From Proteus appendicitidis (lineage in GTDB: Bacteria; Pseudomonadota; Gammaproteobacteria; Enterobacterales; Enterobacteriaceae): a stretch of DNA of 64,000 bases. Made by a program: the position numbers and the translations under genes. The notes under the pieces were generated by a model. The model did not search any database and was not told the DNA's origin. It worked only from the letters and a program-made list of their open reading frames with translations. The stretch is from contig NZ_CP127389.1 of assembly GCF_030271835.1 (NCBI RefSeq), positions 310,001-374,000 on the forward strand, given 5' to 3'. Below are positions 43,160 to 51,596 of this stretch, in pieces; the stretch's first letter is position 1, and every line of letters starts with the position of its first letter.

Positions 43160-43369
43160 TCATTCAAATGATGAAAGATTTTTTTCTATCTCAGCATCTA
43201 TTTCAGTATGCAGGAGATGTTTCGCACCGAGTTTCTTTTTCAATTCAGTGCCTAGCTTCACGAGTTGTTCTCGATTCGCTTTAGACTGCTTTTTACCCCA
43301 TTTTTTTAAATGGTAGTTCAGTTCATGATCTTCAGAAAAGCTTACATATTTATTATCACTTAAAGGCAT
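43160..43369 (-). CDS. Small basic protein of the nrdDG operon
   Basis: This 69-residue unknown protein is rich in Lys, Glu and Leu with predicted helices (ELNYHLKKWGKKQSKANRE, LVKLGTELKKKLGAKHLLH), so a helical fold is likely. GGAGG precedes the start. It lies 26 bp after nrdG on the same strand and just before a terminator, making it probably the third gene of the operon. I know no homologue in the E. coli operon. Confidence 0.7.
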   Translation of the reverse strand: MPLSDNKYVSFSEDHELNYHLKKWGKKQSKANREQLVKLGTELKKKLGAKHLLHTEIDAEIEKNLSSFE

Positions 43370-43395
43370 ACATCCTCCAGTTAATTCAATGTGTA

Positions 43396-43860
43396 TTACT
43401 TCAATTTATGGATCACCTGATTACTACTACCACGCCACAGTAATGCGGGATCATAAAGTTCTTGTACGAACTTCCCATCAATCAGTACGTTAATAAAGTT
43501 AACGACTTCTTGCTGCTCTGGGGTTAAGTCAGCCAGTAAGTAGCCAGTCCAAACCCAAATATCTTTCTCAGGGCATTCCGTTTTAACGCGTTTTACCAAT
43601 TTTAATATAGCAGAAAGATTTTGAGGGTGTAGCGGGTCGCCACCTGAAAGTGATAATCCTTGTCGTTTAATACGGTCGTCTTGGAGATCCGCAATGATCT
43701 GATCTTCCACTTCTTGTGTAAACGGCTTGCCCGATGTTAATGACCACGTTGATTTGTTATAACAGCCGCGGCATTGGTGTATGCACCCTGAAACAAACAG
43801 GGTGCAACGTGTACCAGGACCATTTACCACATCAACAGGGTAATATTGATGGTAATTCAC
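43396..43860 (-). CDS. nrdG: Anaerobic ribonucleotide reductase activase
   Basis: NrdG is a radical-SAM enzyme that installs the glycyl radical on NrdD. The 4Fe-4S motif CxxxCxxC is in SGCIHQCRGCYN (residues 26-33). The SAM-binding GG-like motif LSLSGGDPL follows. It has 154 residues, as in E. coli. It starts 4 bp after nrdD stops. Confidence 0.97.
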   Translation of the reverse strand: MNYHQYYPVDVVNGPGTRCTLFVSGCIHQCRGCYNKSTWSLTSGKPFTQEVEDQIIADLQDDRIKRQGLSLSGGDPLHPQNLSAILKLVKRVKTECPEKDIWVWTGYLLADLTPEQQEVVNFINVLIDGKFVQELYDPALLWRGSSNQVIHKLK

Positions 43861-43864
43861 ACTC

Positions 43865-46003
43865 TTAACCTAACTGACCATTTGCCAGATGTTTAACTCG
43901 ACGTTTAACTTCTTCCTGTTTACCCGCATTAAATGGTCGTGAATCAGGGCTACCTAAATATCCACATACACGACGAATAACAGAGACTCTAGCAGGGTTG
44001 TGATTACCGCAACGTGGGCAAGTAAACCCTTTACTAGTACAAGAGAATTCACCGGTATAGCCACAATCGTAACATTCATCAATTGGGGTATTTGTGCCGT
44101 AGTAAGGAACACGGGTATAGCTATAGTCCCATACATCCTCTAACGCTTTAAGGTTATGCTGTAAGTTTGGATATTCGCCGTAGCAAATAAAACCGCCATT
44201 TGCTAATGGGGGATAAGGTGCTTCAAAATCCAATTTGTCGTATGGATTGACTTTTTTCTCAACATCTAAGTGGAAGCTATTAGTGTAATAACCTTTATCC
44301 GTTACACCCGGTAAGATACCAAATTCAGCAGCATCTAAACGACAGAAACGGTCACATAAGTTTTCACTTGGGGTGCTGTAAAGGCTAAAGCCATAACCTG
44401 TTTCAGCTTTCCATTGGTCAGTGGCTTCACGTAGACGATTAATAATCGCCACTGCTTTTTCTCTTAAGGTTTCATCGTCAAAAACGTGTGTTTGAGTACC
44501 AAACAGTGCATTAATGGTTTCATGAACACCAATATAACCAAGAGAAATTGAGGCTCTGCCATTTTTAAAGATTTCAGCCACATTATCATCTGCTTTCAAG
44601 CGAACACCGCAAGCACCTTCCATATAAAGGATAGGGGCAACACGCGCTTTGACGTTTTCTAAACGAGCAATACGTGTCATCAGTGCTTTTTTCGCTAATT
44701 CAAGGCGGTCATCAAGTAGTGACCAGAATGTCGCTTCATCACCTTGAGCTTCAATAGCAATACGCGGTAGATTCAGGCTGATAACGCCTAAGTTATTACG
44801 ACCCTCGTGGATCATTTCGCCATTTTCTTCGTAAACACCTAAGAAACTACGGCAACCCATTGGAGTTTTAAATGATCCCGTCACTTTCACAACTTGATCG
44901 TAATTTAAGATATCGGGATACATGCGTTTACTTGCACATTCAAGAGCAAGTTGCTTGATATCGTAATTAGGATCACCAAACTTATGGTTTAAGCCATCTT
45001 TAATGGCAAAAACGAGTTTAGGGAAAACAGCCGTTTTACGGTTTTTTCCTAAACCTGCCATACGGTTTTCAAGAATAGAGCGTTGAATTAAACGCGCTTC
45101 TTTTGATGTACCAAGACCAAAGCCAAAAGTGACAAATGGGGTTTGTCCATTAGCCGTATGCAGCGTATTGACTTCATACTCTAAAGATTGGAATGCGTCG
45201 TAACACTCTTTTTCAGTGCGTGCAGTGGCATAGGCTTCTTTGTCAGCGATCTGCCATTCTTCTGCCACTTTATAGTGTTTGTCATAACTTGATTTTACAA
45301 ATGGCGCTAATACTTCATCGATACGGTTTATTGTTGTACCGCCATAAATATGGCTTGCCACTTGTGCGATAATTTGTGCAGTTACTGCTGTTGCTGTTGA
45401 AATAGATTTAGGGGGTTCTATTTCCGCATTTCCCATTTTAAAGCCATTGTTTAACATGCCTTTAAGGTCAATTAGCATACAGTTAAACATAGGGAAAAAC
45501 GGGGAATAATCGAGATCATGATAATGAATTTCACCACGCTCATGGGCGAGTACCACATCTCTTGGCAGGATATGCAATTTTGCGTAATGTTTAGCCACAA
45601 TACCCGCAAGTAAATCACGTTGGGTAGGGATAACTTTACTGTCTTTATTCGCATTTTCATGAAGAATAGAGACATCACTTTGTTCGATAAGACCTCGGAT
45701 TTCCTGAGTTAGTCTTCCACGTTGCTCACGAGCAACATCTCGGTCATGACGGTATTCAATGTAGGCTCTGGCAACATCTTTATGTTCGCCAGCCATCAGC
45801 TGATTTTCTACGGCGTCTTGGATCTCACGGATATCGACATTCGAACGTCCTGCGAGAGATTGTGAAACGGATTGCGCGATAGAATCGCAATAATCATCAT
45901 CAGTGATCTCACAAGCTACGGCGGCTCTTTTGATAGCATCGCTGATGCGGGTTTGGTCAAAAGAGACTTTACATCCGTCTCGTTTTATCACTATGGTTTT
46001 CAC
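43865..46003 (-). CDS. nrdD: Anaerobic ribonucleoside-triphosphate reductase
   Basis: This 712-residue enzyme makes dNTPs without oxygen. An N-terminal ATP-cone (about 1-95; IKRDG) gives allosteric control. The catalytic barrel is in the middle. The C-terminal zinc site has CYDCGY and CPRCG, and the glycyl-radical loop is RRVCGYLGSPDSRPFNAGK. The upstream region carries NrdR-type boxes and an FNR-type site. The start agrees with the family. Confidence 0.98.
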   Translation of the reverse strand: MKTIVIKRDGCKVSFDQTRISDAIKRAAVACEITDDDYCDSIAQSVSQSLAGRSNVDIREIQDAVENQLMAGEHKDVARAYIEYRHDRDVAREQRGRLTQEIRGLIEQSDVSILHENANKDSKVIPTQRDLLAGIVAKHYAKLHILPRDVVLAHERGEIHYHDLDYSPFFPMFNCMLIDLKGMLNNGFKMGNAEIEPPKSISTATAVTAQIIAQVASHIYGGTTINRIDEVLAPFVKSSYDKHYKVAEEWQIADKEAYATARTEKECYDAFQSLEYEVNTLHTANGQTPFVTFGFGLGTSKEARLIQRSILENRMAGLGKNRKTAVFPKLVFAIKDGLNHKFGDPNYDIKQLALECASKRMYPDILNYDQVVKVTGSFKTPMGCRSFLGVYEENGEMIHEGRNNLGVISLNLPRIAIEAQGDEATFWSLLDDRLELAKKALMTRIARLENVKARVAPILYMEGACGVRLKADDNVAEIFKNGRASISLGYIGVHETINALFGTQTHVFDDETLREKAVAIINRLREATDQWKAETGYGFSLYSTPSENLCDRFCRLDAAEFGILPGVTDKGYYTNSFHLDVEKKVNPYDKLDFEAPYPPLANGGFICYGEYPNLQHNLKALEDVWDYSYTRVPYYGTNTPIDECYDCGYTGEFSCTSKGFTCPRCGNHNPARVSVIRRVCGYLGSPDSRPFNAGKQEEVKRRVKHLANGQLG

Positions 46004-46098
46004 AATCTTGCTCCTTAACTATTTATCCACAGGCTCAAATCCCATAAAAACAGGTGATGGCACAGCATTCAGGCTTATTGTGGATAAGATGTGTATAA

Positions 46099-46146
46099 TT
46101 ACTATATGTTGTATGTCGATGTGTATTAAAGCACAATATATAGTTA
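46099..46146 (-). promoter_or_regulatory. Pair of NrdR-type boxes upstream of nrdD
   Basis: TTACTATATGTTGTAT (46099-46114) and GCACAATATATAGTTA (46131-46146) both resemble NrdR boxes. Their centres are 32 bp apart, the spacing typical of NrdR operator pairs. They lie about 96-143 bp upstream of the nrdD ATG. NrdR represses ribonucleotide reductase genes when dATP is plentiful. Confidence 0.7.
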
Positions 46147-46173
46147 TTGGAAGGGAAATAATCTTCATTAAAA

Positions 46174-46187
46174 CTGATCTACATCAA
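46174..46187 (-). promoter_or_regulatory. FNR-type site upstream of nrdD
   Basis: CTGAT-CTAC-ATCAA matches TTGAT-N4-ATCAA in 9 of 10 positions. It lies upstream of the NrdR boxes, as expected for anaerobic activation of nrdD by FNR. In E. coli nrdDG expression is FNR-dependent. Confidence 0.65.
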
Positions 46188-46285
46188 GGTATTTTTGCTA
46201 CGTCAGGCATCAAGAGGGGTTAGCCGAATTGTAAATATGTGCCAAAAACAGAAGTGATAAATTATTCATCAAAAAGTGAGAACAT

Positions 46286-46325
46286 AAAAAAAGCAAAGTG
46301 CTCATTAAGAGACCTTTGCTTTTTT
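46286..46325 (-). terminator. Terminator after ridA
   Basis: AAAAAAGCAAAG pairs with CTTTGCTTTTTT (46314-46325) around a 15-nt loop, followed on the minus strand by T-rich DNA. It lies 22 bp past the ridA stop. Confidence 0.75.
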
Positions 46326-46347
46326 ATGATCCACTATTGAGACGAAA

Positions 46348-46734
46348 TTAACGGATAGCGATAACTTCGATTTCTACTTTTGCATCTTTTGGTAAACGTG
46401 CAACTTCAACACATGAGCGAGCTGGGAATGCTGCATTATGCTCTTTAAAGAATGCTTCATAAGCGGCATTAATTGTGCCGAAATCATTTAAATCTTTTAC
46501 GAAAACAGTGGTTTTGATGATATTAGCAACGGTTAAACCCGCTTTTTCAATGATTGCTTTTACGTTTTCTAAAGATTGACGAGCTTGCTCTGCGGCATTA
46601 TCAGAAACAAATTCACCCGTTGCAGGATCAACAGGTAATTGACCTGAAGTGATCACTAAGTTACCTAAATCAACACCTTGTACATAAGGGCCGATTGCTG
46701 CAGGGGCTTTATCGGTATTAATTTCGTAAGACAT
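46348..46734 (-). CDS. ridA: Reactive enamine/imine deaminase RidA
   Basis: This 128-residue trimeric protein hydrolyses 2-aminoacrylate and related intermediates, protecting PLP enzymes. Signature segments are SGQLPVDPATGE, NVKAIIEKAG and the C-terminal PARSCVEVARLPKDAKVEIEVIA with the conserved arginine. AGGAG lies upstream. It is one step from pyrI in E. coli, while here a LysR gene and an MFS remnant intervene. Confidence 0.97.
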   Translation of the reverse strand: MSYEINTDKAPAAIGPYVQGVDLGNLVITSGQLPVDPATGEFVSDNAAEQARQSLENVKAIIEKAGLTVANIIKTTVFVKDLNDFGTINAAYEAFFKEHNAAFPARSCVEVARLPKDAKVEIEVIAIR

Positions 46735-47045
46735 GTAGAACTCCTGTTTTTATAAGATTAACGCTAACATTCGATTAGTGTGGCGCTATTATAGCCAGTG
46801 CTTTAGGTTAGCAATATGACAGATGTCAGGCTTTATCATAAAGTTTGTCAGTGTAAAAAGAAAATGAACTCATGCAATTACTTCGCTTTAAAGCGGGTTT
46901 TTACGGGAAGAGAAGGGCTTTTTATAGAAAAAATTTCCCTAAAAATAGGATTGTGTATAATTTTTATTTTTCAACAATATCCCCTTTATGCCGCTAGCAG
47001 GGAATTATTCTATAATAAAGAAACATCGTGTTTATTATATTTGCT
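46735..47045. other. ridA-LysR intergenic region
   Basis: AT-rich DNA holds the ridA promoter on the minus strand. A short in-frame stretch around 46816-47094 has no ribosome binding site or recognisable protein, so I see no gene. Confidence 0.4.
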
Positions 47046-47090
47046 TTTATCTATGTATTCTTTATCGATGTATTCTTTATCAATGTATTG
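47046..47090 (+). repeat. Three tandem 15-bp repeats before the LysR gene
   Basis: The unit TTTATCNATGTATTC occurs three times back to back (47046-47060, 47061-47075, 47076-47090, the last base differing). It ends 35 bp before the LysR start, so copy number could affect expression of the gene. Confidence 0.75.
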
Positions 47091-47125
47091 TTGAATACGA
47101 TTTAGAACAATTGCAATAGGCGTCT

Positions 47126-48037
47126 ATGACTCAATTCAATTCACTCTCTGGTATCACTGCTTTTGTTGCAACCGCTGAAACGGGCAATTTTACTGAAGCT
47201 GCGTCGCGTTTAGGAATAACTAAATCAGCGGTTGGAAAGAGTGTTACTCGATTAGAAGAGCACTTAGGTGTCAATTTACTATTAAGGACAACAAGGCGTT
47301 TAACGTTGACCTCTGAAGGTGAGTATTACTTACAACAATGTCAAATTGCACTTTCTATTCTTGAACAAGCGAATAATCAAGTTCAAGAAAATCAGTCTGT
47401 ATTAACAGGAAAAATCCGTCTGGATTTACCCTCTGCCTTTGGTCGTAAATGTATTATGCCGGTTTTAATGACACTGATGGATAAACAGCCTCTGCTTAAA
47501 ATGAGCGTCTCATTTAGTGAGCGTTATATTGATATGCACGAAGAGAGTGTGGATTTAGTCGTTCGTATTGGGCATTTACCGGATAGTAGCAATGTTATTG
47601 CACGGCAATTGACAACACAAAAGTTGGCTCTCTGTGCTTCACCTATTTATTTGAAAAAATATGGTATGCCTAAAGATATCGAGGCGCTATCAGAGCATCG
47701 TTGCATTGTAGGATTTCGACAAGATGCACCTTTCTATTGGATGTTAAAAGAGGCAGATACCTTTCGCCAGTACATTCCAACACCTTTCTATGAGCTTGCT
47801 GATGGTGATGCAATGCTTGATGCGGTGATCCATGGCTATGGTATTGCTCAACTTCCGTTATGGATGATTGGGGATAAACTTAAAGAGGGACAATTACAAC
47901 GAGTATTGATCAAAACAGAAGGGTATCAATCTCCGATTAATATGATGTGGCATAAAGGGCAAAAAGTACCACCTAAAACACGTTATATAGCAGATGCATT
48001 GCTTCAGGTGGCAAAAGAAGGAGGATTTGACGAGTAA
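47126..48037 (+). CDS. LysR-family transcriptional regulator
   Basis: This 303-residue protein has the N-terminal LTTR winged helix (GNFTEAASRLGITKSAVGKSVTRLEEHLG; recognition helix about residues 30-50) and a C-terminal co-inducer-binding domain (about 90-300). The pattern resembles regulators paired with MFS exporters. Only a remnant MFS gene lies next to it, convergent and 4 bp away, so its original target may be lost. The effector is unknown. Confidence 0.88.
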   Translation: MTQFNSLSGITAFVATAETGNFTEAASRLGITKSAVGKSVTRLEEHLGVNLLLRTTRRLTLTSEGEYYLQQCQIALSILEQANNQVQENQSVLTGKIRLDLPSAFGRKCIMPVLMTLMDKQPLLKMSVSFSERYIDMHEESVDLVVRIGHLPDSSNVIARQLTTQKLALCASPIYLKKYGMPKDIEALSEHRCIVGFRQDAPFYWMLKEADTFRQYIPTPFYELADGDAMLDAVIHGYGIAQLPLWMIGDKLKEGQLQRVLIKTEGYQSPINMMWHKGQKVPPKTRYIADALLQVAKEGGFDE

Positions 48038-48041
48038 CAAT

Positions 48042-48419
48042 TTACTGTTGATAAACCATTTCATGGTTTGGTGATTGTAAACGTATTCGTAGCCAGATTG
48101 TTCCCCATGCAAGCAGTGAAAAGAGTATGCCTACCCAAATTATCATTTCTAATTCAAAGTGTTGAATTACCCAAGCTCCTACCATAGAACCCACGGTTAT
48201 CCCTAGATTTGAGAAGGCGATATACAGGCTATTTGCAAATTCGGGGGCTGCTTTTGCATCTCTCATTAACCATGTTTGAGAAATAATTAGCCCAGAGGTA
48301 TGCAACATGCCCCAAAGAATGATCAATGGGATCATTGCAAGTGCCTGAGCGCCGCTTAACCAAATAAATAAGTAGATAAAACAAAACAAGATTGGGTAAG
48401 TTATCGTTGTTTTAACCAC
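48042..48419 (-). pseudogene. MFS transporter remnant (C-terminal part)
   Basis: This 125-residue frame has about four membrane helices (YPILFCFIYLFIWL, MIPLIILWGMLHTSGLI, SLYIAFSNLGITVGSMVGAWVIQ, MIIWVGILFSLLAWGTIWL) with the RDA-K-APEFANSLYI-FSNLG-T-GS pattern of DHA1-type MFS exporters such as AraJ-like proteins. A full transporter has about 390 residues. The N-terminal two thirds are absent; the 190 bp upstream show no transporter sequence in the three minus frames. A deletion is the simplest explanation. Confidence 0.7.
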
Positions 48420-48611
48420 ATTTCGCTGTAAATAGTGACTAAAAATAAAGTAAGTGATTTAGCGGATATATCCAGGCTTTATGGTGACAAAAAGCGAGAG
48501 AAAACAAAAGATCGACTTTGGCGATTCTAAGTAGAGAAAATATCTACAATAAGTGTGAATGGGTATTTTATTATAGGTGGGAAAGAGTTTGTCATTTATC
48601 AGGTTAACTAA

Positions 48612-48644
48612 TAAAAAACTATCTGCCCTTTCGAGCAGATAGTT
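48612..48644 (-). terminator. Terminator after pyrI
   Basis: AACTATCTGC (48617-48626) pairs with GCAGATAGTT (48635-48644); the minus strand continues TTTTTATT. Confidence 0.85.
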
Positions 48645-48651
48645 AACAGAA

Positions 48652-49110
48652 TTAACGAATAACCGCGTGGCGTTCGAACTCTTTTTCACAGTATTTGCAG
48701 GTTAATACAACATCTGAGGCCAGTTTTTTTACACGGAAACTACTTTGTACTGGTTCGTTATGGCTAATACAGTTGCTATTAGGACAAGGCACTACATCTT
48801 CAAGTAATTCAGGTAAGCTTAATGCCATCTTATTAATCACTTGATAATCATCGATAATATTTACTGTTGCTTGTGGGGCATACATTGCTAAACGGTTTGC
48901 TTGTTCTGGGGTTAAAAAGACATTTTCGATTTTAATTAAGTCTTTTTTGCCTAAATTTTCAGAAGGTAAATTAAAACCTACTGTTATTCTTTCATCCGTT
49001 TCAGTTAAACGAAATAGCGAAAGAATTTTAAAGCCCACCTGCGCTGGAATATGATCAATAACAGTCCCACGTTTGATAGCTTCAACTTTTAGTTTGTGAT
49101 CATGTGTCAT
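48652..49110 (-). CDS. pyrI: Aspartate carbamoyltransferase regulatory chain
   Basis: This 152-residue subunit binds CTP and ATP allosterically in the N-terminal domain ([19 protein letters not shown]). The C-terminal zinc domain has four cysteines, CPNSNC and CKYC, that hold the contact with PyrB. It lies 13 bp after pyrB. Family length and motifs are normal. Confidence 0.97.
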   Translation of the reverse strand: MTHDHKLKVEAIKRGTVIDHIPAQVGFKILSLFRLTETDERITVGFNLPSENLGKKDLIKIENVFLTPEQANRLAMYAPQATVNIIDDYQVINKMALSLPELLEDVVPCPNSNCISHNEPVQSSFRVKKLASDVVLTCKYCEKEFERHAVIR

Positions 49111-49123
49111 GGTGTGCTCCTTA

Positions 49124-50059
49124 TTAAAGAACTAAGTTTTTATTCAGAACTAAGGCAAGTAATGCCTGACGTGCGTAGATGCCATTACCCGCTTGTTGGA
49201 AATAGTAAGCGTAAGGTGTTTTATCTACATCAGTAGTGATTTCATCAATACGTGGCAGTGGGTGTAAGATCTTGAGATTATCTTTCACATTCACCAGATC
49301 TGCACTGGTTAAGATAAATTGAGCTTTAACGTTCGCATATTCAGATGGATCTAAACGCTCCTTCTGTACACGGGTCATATAAAGAATATCAAGCTCTGGC
49401 ATTACTTCATCTACTGTTTCATGCTGGCTATATTCAACACCATTTTCATCCAGTAAGTGAAGAATATGCTCTGGCATTGCGAGTACTTTAGGGGCGATAA
49501 AGTAAAGATGGTTGCCTTTAAATTTTGCTAAGGCTTGTGCCAGTGAATGCACTGTTCGACCATATTTTAAGTCACCGACCATTGCGATATTGAGATTATC
49601 TAAACGACCTTGAGTCTCTTGAATGGTAAACAAATCCAGTAAAGTCTGTGTTGGATGTTGGTTTGCACCATCTCCTGCATTGAGTACTGGAATATCGCCA
49701 GCAAACTCAGAGGCTAAACGCGCAGCACCTTCTTGAGGATGACGAATAACAATGGCATCAGCGTAAGTGCGAAGAACCGAAATGGTATCTGCTAAAGTTT
49801 CACCTTTTTTACCCAGTGAAGTGTTGCTTCCATCAGAAAAACCAACAACAGATGCACCTAAGCGATGAATCGCCGTTTCAAATGATAAGCGAGTACGTGT
49901 TGAGGCTTCAAAAAAGCAGCTCGCAATCACTTTGTCTTTTAACAATTCGTTATTAGGCTGCTGTTTTAGTTTATTAGCAACGTGAAGAACAGACTCCAAA
50001 TCTTCTCTGTCCAGATCATTGATGGAGATAATATGCTTTTGGTAGAGCGGATTAGTCAT
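49124..50059 (-). CDS. pyrB: Aspartate carbamoyltransferase catalytic chain
   Basis: PyrB makes N-carbamoyl-aspartate, the first committed step of pyrimidine synthesis. The carbamoyl phosphate loop STRTRLSFE is near residue 52 and HPLPRIDEI near residue 265. It has 311 residues. The ATG overlaps the leader-peptide stop (ATGA), and the attenuator lies about 50-80 bases upstream, so expression is coupled to leader translation and UTP supply. Confidence 0.98.
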   Translation of the reverse strand: MTNPLYQKHIISINDLDREDLESVLHVANKLKQQPNNELLKDKVIASCFFEASTRTRLSFETAIHRLGASVVGFSDGSNTSLGKKGETLADTISVLRTYADAIVIRHPQEGAARLASEFAGDIPVLNAGDGANQHPTQTLLDLFTIQETQGRLDNLNIAMVGDLKYGRTVHSLAQALAKFKGNHLYFIAPKVLAMPEHILHLLDENGVEYSQHETVDEVMPELDILYMTRVQKERLDPSEYANVKAQFILTSADLVNVKDNLKILHPLPRIDEITTDVDKTPYAYYFQQAGNGIYARQALLALVLNKNLVL

Positions 50060-50229
50060 TTGAGTTCTCCTTTAGCGATGAATTGTGCGATAAGTGGTTT
50101 TTTACAGGCCAAAAAAAACCCCTCAATAAGAGGGGTTTTAAAAAATTGGGCTATTGGAAAAAAGAGAATGCGCTTGCGACCGGTTAAGGTGCTTGTTTTA
50201 GTAACAAATTGGAATAGGCGCTGTTTCAT
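50056..50229 (-). CDS. pyrL: pyrBI operon leader peptide
   Basis: This 57-residue peptide starts at ATG 50229 with an excellent GGAGG upstream. It contains FFPIAQFF and FFLACKK, from U-rich codons over the pause region. It runs through the attenuator hairpin and ends at a TGA overlapping the pyrB start. In E. coli, tight coupling of the ribosome to polymerase paused for lack of UTP blocks the hairpin. This peptide is longer than the 44 codons in E. coli. Confidence 0.85.
   Translation of the reverse strand: MKQRLFQFVTKTSTLTGRKRILFFPIAQFFKTPLIEGFFLACKKPLIAQFIAKGELK
50111..50139 (-). terminator. pyrBI attenuator
   Basis: Reading the minus strand, AAAACCCCTC pairs with GAGGGGTTTT, followed by T to 50111. 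It lies inside pyrL. A U-rich pause stretch (CTCTTTTTTCC) precedes it, which is the UTP-sensing arrangement of the E. coli operon. Confidence 0.9.
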
Positions 50230-50241
50230 CTTTCCTCCTGA

Positions 50242-50292
50242 CAAATTGTGGCGCATTATACGCATCTTAGATTTGCACGCAAGCGTTTGCTT
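50242..50292 (-). promoter_or_regulatory. pyrLBI promoter with UTP-sensitive start and PurR-like box
   Basis: On the minus strand, TTGCGT (50282-50277), 16 bp, then TATAAT (50260-50255) form the promoter. The start region reads AATTTG (50247-50242), the same initial sequence that allows reiterative transcription at E. coli pyrBI when UTP is high. A PurR-like box ACGCAAGCGTTTGCTT (50277-50292) matches ACGCAAACGTTTGCGT at 14 of 16 and overlaps the -35. The promoter is strong evidence; the PurR role is a guess. Confidence 0.7.
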
Positions 50293-50353
50293 TTGTTTTT
50301 TTCTAAAAAATTTTTTTTGATTTAAAAATCAATAAGCTTGAGATAAAGCAGAG

Positions 50354-50392
50354 AAAACACCTATTTTTTGATAAATAAAAAATAGGTGTTTT
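50354..50392 (-). terminator. Terminator after argI
   Basis: Perfect 16-bp arms, 50354-50369 and 50377-50392, with a 7-nt loop. The minus strand tail is TTTT then CTC. It lies 15 bp past the argI stop. Confidence 0.85.
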
Positions 50393-50407
50393 GCATGATT
50401 ATGTATT

Positions 50408-51412
50408 TTAGAAAGGATTTGCAAGGGTCGCGACCATCACCGCTTTTATGGTGTGAAGACGATTTTCTGCTTCATCAAACACAATGCTGTGTTTCGATTC
50501 AAAAACCTCATTAGTGACTTCAAAGCCACCATATAGGTTAAATTCTTCAGCTAATGCTTTACCCATTGTTGTTTCTTCATCATGAAAAGCAGGTAAACAG
50601 TGTAGGAACTTAACCGCAGGGTTACCTGTTAATTTAATTACATCCATATTGACCTGATAAGGTTTGAGTAAAGAGATACGCTCTTTCCAAACTTCTTTCG
50701 GTTCACCCATAGAAACCCACACGTCAGTGTAAAGAAAATCTGCATTTTTAACGCCTTCAGCGACATTTTCAGTGAGCGTGATATTTCCGCCATTTTTCTT
50801 GGCAATATTTTGGCATTGAGCAACTAAATTTGCTTCAGGCCAACATGCTTTAGGTGCAACTAAACGTAAATCCATACCGGTTAATGCTGCCGCTTCCAGC
50901 ATAGTATTTCCCATGTTATTGCGAGCATCACCAAGGTAAGCAAACACGGTTTCTGATAACGGTTTAGTTTGATGTTCAGTGATAGTGAGCAAATCGGCTA
51001 ATAGTTGTGTTGGGTGAAATTCATTGGTTAAACCATTCCAAACAGGGACACCTGAATATTGTGCAAGTGCATCTACCGTTTTTTGTCCGTAACCTCGATA
51101 CTGAATACCATCATACATACGACCTAATACTCGAGCGGTATCTTTTATCGATTCTTTATGCCCAATCTGGCTTCCTCCCCCTAAATAAGTCACTCTTGCG
51201 CCTTGATCAAATGCAGCAACTTCAAATGCACAACGGGTACGTGTTGAGTCTTTTTCAAAAATCAGTGCGATATTTTTTCCCGTAAGATATTGCGTTTCTT
51301 GACCTGATTTTTTGGCTTTTTTCAATTGTGCTGACAATGTGAGTAGTTGCTGAATTTCTGCAGGTGAAAAATCAAGCAAACGTAAGAATGATTTTTGATA
51401 AAAAGGGTTCAT
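50408..51412 (-). CDS. argI: Ornithine carbamoyltransferase
   Basis: This 334-residue enzyme makes citrulline from ornithine and carbamoyl phosphate in arginine synthesis. The carbamoyl phosphate loop is KDSTRTRC, and the ornithine-side motif is HCLPAFHD. The start at ATG 51412 ([13 protein letters not shown]) equals E. coli ArgI in length; an upstream in-frame start adds 11 residues from the operator region. Two ARG boxes overlap its promoter region, so ArgR repression is expected. Confidence 0.97.
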   Translation of the reverse strand: MNPFYQKSFLRLLDFSPAEIQQLLTLSAQLKKAKKSGQETQYLTGKNIALIFEKDSTRTRCAFEVAAFDQGARVTYLGGGSQIGHKESIKDTARVLGRMYDGIQYRGYGQKTVDALAQYSGVPVWNGLTNEFHPTQLLADLLTITEHQTKPLSETVFAYLGDARNNMGNTMLEAAALTGMDLRLVAPKACWPEANLVAQCQNIAKKNGGNITLTENVAEGVKNADFLYTDVWVSMGEPKEVWKERISLLKPYQVNMDVIKLTGNPAVKFLHCLPAFHDEETTMGKALAEEFNLYGGFEVTNEVFESKHSIVFDEAENRLHTIKAVMVATLANPF

Positions 51413-51428
51413 AGAGTGATATCCTATT

Positions 51429-51467
51429 ATTGAATTTATATTCAATTTATATTAATAAATATTCATC
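51429..51467 (-). promoter_or_regulatory. Tandem ARG boxes (ArgR operator) of argI
   Basis: The core TGAATTTATATTCA (51431-51444) is a perfect palindromic match to the consensus. TTAATAAATATTCA (51452-51465) matches 13 of 14. The centres are 21 bp apart, the spacing used by the ArgR hexamer. They lie 17-56 bp before the argI start. Confidence 0.9.
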
Positions 51468-51596
51468 ATCAACCCCTAATGGAAAACTTTTAATTTAAAC
51501 AGTATGCGATAAGGGCATCATATTAAGTATGGAGTGTTGATCCTGCCTGTGGGAGAATGAACAAGATACCTTTTCAGACTATTGCGGAGCATGATT

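Noticed and set aside
46816-47094. Plus-strand frame before the LysR gene
   Set aside because: There is no ribosome binding site, it ends inside the tandem repeats, and its composition is that of noncoding AT-rich DNA.
48459-48689. Minus-strand frame between pyrI and the MFS remnant
   Set aside because: It overlaps the end of pyrI and the pyrI terminator and has no transporter-like sequence.
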